Shown here piece by piece: positions 61,113-64,000 of a stretch of DNA of 64,000 nt. The notes under the pieces were generated by a model. The model worked only from the letters and a program-made list of their open reading frames with translations. It had not been told where the DNA came from and did not search any database. A program made the position numbers and the translations under genes. The stretch's first letter is position 1; every line of letters starts with the position of its first letter. Source of the DNA: Flavobacterium salmonis. Lineage in GTDB: Bacteria; Bacteroidota; Bacteroidia; Flavobacteriales; Flavobacteriaceae. Where the stretch lies: the NCBI RefSeq assembly GCF_903819435.1, contig NZ_CAIJDP010000088.1, positions 1 through 64,000 of the forward strand. Direction: 5' to 3'.

Positions 61113-62894
61113 TTACATTCTCTCAGGAACTTCAATTCCTAATAACGCAAAAGCAGATTTAATAACTTCGGCTACTTTTTGCGAAAGCTGTACTCTGAAT
61201 ATTTTTTTAGTCAAATCTGTTTCTCCTAAAATATGTACCGACTGATAGAAAGAATTATACTCTTTGACTAAATCATATGTATAATTTGCAATCAAAGCCG
61301 GGCTATGGTTTTGTGCCGCATTTTGAATTACTTCAGGAAAAAGTTCGATTTGTTTTACCAGTTCTTTTTCTTTTTCGTGAATCACTTCGACTCCGCTCAG
61401 TGTGACATTGTAGTCAAAATCAGCTTTGCGAATGATCGATTGAATTCGCGCATACGTATATTGAATAAACGGACCAGTATTTCCGGCAAAATCTACAGAT
61501 TCTTCCGGATTAAATAAAATACGTTTTTTTGGATCTACTTTTAAAATGTAATATTTTAAAGCTCCTAGCCCAATTGTTTTGTACAATTTAGCTTTTTCTT
61601 CAGCAGAATAACTTTCCAGTTTTCCTAAATCTTCAGAAATTTGTTTTGCTGTTGCCGTCATATCATGCATCAAATCATCAGCATCTACAACAGTTCCTTC
61701 ACGGCTTTTCATTTTTCCGGATGGCAAATCAACCATTCCATATGATAAATGATATAAGCTTGAAGCCCAGTCAAAACCTAACTTTTTCAGAATTAAGAAT
61801 AATACTTTAAAATGGTAATCCTGCTCGTTACCTACGGTGTAAACCATTCCACCAACATCCGGCATGTCTTTTACACGCTGAATTGCAGTTCCAATATCCT
61901 GTGTCATGTAAACCGCAGTTCCGTCAGAACGCAGTACAATTTTACGGTCTAAACCTTCGTCTGTCAAATCAATCCATACTGAACCGTCAGGATCTTTTTC
62001 GAAAACTCCTCTGTCAAGTCCCACCTGAACAACATCTTTTCCTAATAAATACGTATTGCTTTCATAGTAATATTTATCAAAATCAACTCCAAGATTGGTG
62101 TATGTTACAGCAAAACCGTCATAAACCCACTGGTTCATTTTTTTCCAAAGTGCAATTACTTTTTCATCTCCGGCTTCCCATTTCTTAAGCATTTCTTGTG
62201 CTTCAAGAATAATTGGGGCTTGTTTTTTAGCTTCTTCTTCCGTTTTACCGGTTTCTATTAATTGATTGATTTCACCTTTATAGGCTTTATCAAACTCAAC
62301 ATAATATTTACCAACTAGTTTATCTCCCTTCAAATTTGAACTTTCCGGAGTTTCTCCATTTCCAAATTTTTCCCAGGCCAGCATTGACTTGCAGATATGA
62401 ATTCCGCGATCGTTGATGATTTGTGTTTTATATACTTTTTTACCCGAAGCTTTAATAATTTCAGCCACAGAATATCCCAGCAAATTATTACGAACGTGAC
62501 CTAAGTGCAAAGGTTTATTGGTATTTGGCGAAGAATATTCGACCATTACCGCCTTATCTTCAGGGTTTGGAGTTATGAAACCAAATTTAGTATTGTCTTT
62601 TATTTCATTAAAGAAATTCAAATAATAGCGATCTGCAATTACGATATTAAGGAAACCGGAAACAACATTGAATCTTGCAACTTCAGCCACATTTTCAACC
62701 AGATAATCTCCAATTTTATTTCCTAATTCTACAGGATTGCTTTTAGTCAATTTCAATAAAGGAAAAATTACCATGGTAATATCTCCCTCAAACTCTTTTC
62801 TGGTAGTCTGGAATTCGATTTTATCAACAGTAACATCAAATAATGCCTGAATAGCGCTTTGTATAGAAGGAGTAAGAATTTGTGATAATGACAT
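61113..62894 (-). CDS. argS: Arginyl-tRNA synthetase
   Basis: 593 residues. The N-terminal Add-1 region (about 1-110) is followed by the class I HIGH-type motif SSPNTNKPLHLGHVRNN (His-Leu-Gly-His). The KMSKS equivalent is GKMKSREG, typical of ArgRS. The C-terminal DALR anticodon-binding domain (about 470-593) ends with LLGIEVPERM. It charges tRNA-Arg. A -7 box lies at 62916-62923. It is monocistronic. Confidence 0.97.
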   Translation of the reverse strand: MSLSQILTPSIQSAIQALFDVTVDKIEFQTTRKEFEGDITMVIFPLLKLTKSNPVELGNKIGDYLVENVAEVARFNVVSGFLNIVIADRYYLNFFNEIKDNTKFGFITPNPEDKAVMVEYSSPNTNKPLHLGHVRNNLLGYSVAEIIKASGKKVYKTQIINDRGIHICKSMLAWEKFGNGETPESSNLKGDKLVGKYYVEFDKAYKGEINQLIETGKTEEEAKKQAPIILEAQEMLKKWEAGDEKVIALWKKMNQWVYDGFAVTYTNLGVDFDKYYYESNTYLLGKDVVQVGLDRGVFEKDPDGSVWIDLTDEGLDRKIVLRSDGTAVYMTQDIGTAIQRVKDMPDVGGMVYTVGNEQDYHFKVLFLILKKLGFDWASSLYHLSYGMVDLPSGKMKSREGTVVDADDLMHDMTATAKQISEDLGKLESYSAEEKAKLYKTIGLGALKYYILKVDPKKRILFNPEESVDFAGNTGPFIQYTYARIQSIIRKADFDYNVTLSGVEVIHEKEKELVKQIELFPEVIQNAAQNHSPALIANYTYDLVKEYNSFYQSVHILGETDLTKKIFRVQLSQKVAEVIKSAFALLGIEVPERM

Positions 62895-62915
62895 GTAAAC
62901 TTATTTTAAAGTGAG

Positions 62916-62923
62916 CAAATATA
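62916..62923 (-). promoter_or_regulatory. -7 box of argS
   Basis: Plus-strand CAAATATA reads TATATTTG on the minus strand, 22 bases before the argS ATG. Confidence 0.5.
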
Positions 62924-63180
62924 CTGCTTATTCATCAATTAGAGAAAACGAAAAACATATTAAATACCAAAGAATAATTAGAAATTCTCAAAAACAGACT
63001 TGTTATAATTGTTAAAATCATCAAAAAAAAACCACTAATCCCTTACAAAACAGAACATCTAAGAAAATACTAATTTTTTCTTATTAATTTCTTGTAACAA
63101 ATTGTTAGTAAAAATGTCTTATTAGGAAATTTGAATACAATCAATCATCAATCAAATCAAAATAATCAATTATCAAATTA

Positions 63181-64000
63181 TGAAATTAAAATTCTTTCTG
63201 TTTGCATTATTCAGTTTTATTGCAGCAGCACAGGCCCAGAATACAGGAACGGTTTCCGGGAAAATTATTGAAAAATCCAATAAGGCTCCCATTTCTTATG
63301 CTACAGTTTCGATTAAAGACAATGGAAAAGTGGTATCAGGGGTAAACACAGATGACAACGGAGATTTTACAATTAAAAACCTTCCTCTAAAAAGTTACAC
63401 AATCGAAATTCAGTATATTGGTTTTAGAAAATATATTGGATCTGTAATTTTAAGCGACAATAAAAAAACGGCTACTTTTAATGTATCTCTAGAAGAAGAA
63501 GCGACTCAGCTCAAAGGCGTTAATGTTGTTGCTGAACGTTCTACAATTGAACAAAAAATTGACCGTAAAGTGATCAATGTTGGTAAAGACCTGACAACTG
63601 CAGGAGCTTCTGCATCTGATATCATGAATAATATTCCTTCTGTAAACGTAGATCAGGACGGAAAGCTTTCACTTCGTGGAAATGAGAATGTACGTGTATT
63701 AATTGACGGAAGACCAACAAATCTTGATCCGGCTCAATTACTGAAACAGATTCCGTCAACTTCGATTAAAAAAATTGAATTGATTACTAATCCGAGTGCA
63801 AAATACAATCCGGAAGGGATGTCAGGAATCATTAATATTGTTTTGCACAAAAATGCGAATACCGGTTTTAACGGAACTTACAGCGGGGGTATCACCTTCG
63901 GACAAACTGCAAAATACAATCAGTCATTAGATTTGAATTATAAGACAGGAAAAGTAAACTTCTTTGGGAATGCAGGTAATAACTTTGGAACACATTTTAA
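63181..64000 (+). CDS. Outer-membrane beta-barrel (TonB-receptor-like) protein, 3' truncated by window
   Basis: The ATG at 63181 opens a frame that runs off the window after 273 codons. A signal peptide (1-20, ending AAQAQ) is followed by a carboxypeptidase-regulatory-like domain (about 22-110: GTVSGKIIEKSNKAPISYAT, DNGDFTIKNLPLKSYTIEI). A plug-like domain follows (about 135-215: NNIPSVNVDQDGKLSLRG, LIDGRPTNLDPAQLLKQIP, NPSAKYNPEGMSGIINIVL). This is the outer-membrane beta-barrel family (PF14905-type) common in flavobacteria. Only the N-terminal part can be seen. Confidence 0.88.

Noticed and set aside
1..64000. CRISPR arrays, rRNA and tRNA genes
   Set aside because: No regularly spaced repeats with unique spacers and no tRNA-like cloverleaf or rRNA segment was recognised on reading through.

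Overview
The window is a stretch of chromosome from a Flavobacteriia bacterium, most likely Flavobacterium or a close relative. The evidence is low GC with AT-rich spacers, a lack of Shine-Dalgarno sequences, repeated TAnnTTTG promoter boxes (the Bacteroidetes -7 element), a T9SS type A sorting tail, STN-domain TonB receptors with FecR, HmuY, DUF6607, DUF5777 and DUF5683 proteins, and the parA-parB-DUF5683-dapB-lepB-wbqC gene order. No rRNA, tRNA or CRISPR was seen.

Layout. 1-240 holds the decayed tail of an IS982-like transposase. 366-6324 has a TPR protein and a DUF2339/DUF3999 membrane pair. 6541-11886 is the parAB-dapB-lepB-wbqC housekeeping run. 11955-18259 (minus) carries an EEP-family phosphodiesterase, twin rhomboids, mutL, ribH and a membrane TPR protein. 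18501-26665 (plus) has recF, DUF2461, two glycosyltransferases, murB, a PaiB-like flavoprotein, an ECF sigma factor and a TonB. 26842-37605 includes a PH-domain protein, an M48 protease, lipA, gap, a hybrid kinase, lpxK, a YoeB-type toxin-antitoxin pair, nif3 with a coiled-coil partner, a hydrolase and rluF. 37645-47213 (minus) has a TPR kinase/LytTR regulator pair behind an unknown gene, a DUF4173/wHTH/membrane trio, corA, folD and ffh. 47377-56313 is an ECF-sigma-centred accessory locus. 56433-61021 is a probable haem-uptake locus (HmuY, receptor, divergent DUF6607). 61113-64000 has argS and the start of an outer-membrane receptor.

Most interesting region: 47377-56313. An ECF sigma factor, a FecR anti-sigma and an STN-domain TonB receptor are flanked by a repeat-containing lipoprotein (minus strand) and by a six-gene run: an OB-fold protein, a DUF5777 barrel, a monohaem cytochrome c lipoprotein, YceI, an ankyrin protein and a possible DOMON-like T9SS protein. 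I find a bipartite motif, TAGGGTA with TGTTTT exactly 21 bases downstream from its first base, ahead of the lipoprotein, of fecR and of the OB-fold run, in the right orientation each time. A fourth, weaker copy lies at 11887. The simplest reading is the promoter of this sigma factor, linking surface signalling to an envelope redox cargo.

Other notable points are a palindromic operator over the TA promoter, a zinc-ribbon-family protein with all four cysteine positions substituted, a MutL without the usual endonuclease motif, and several dispersed intergenic repeat or hairpin families, including an almost perfect 22-bp hairpin at 43569-43633.
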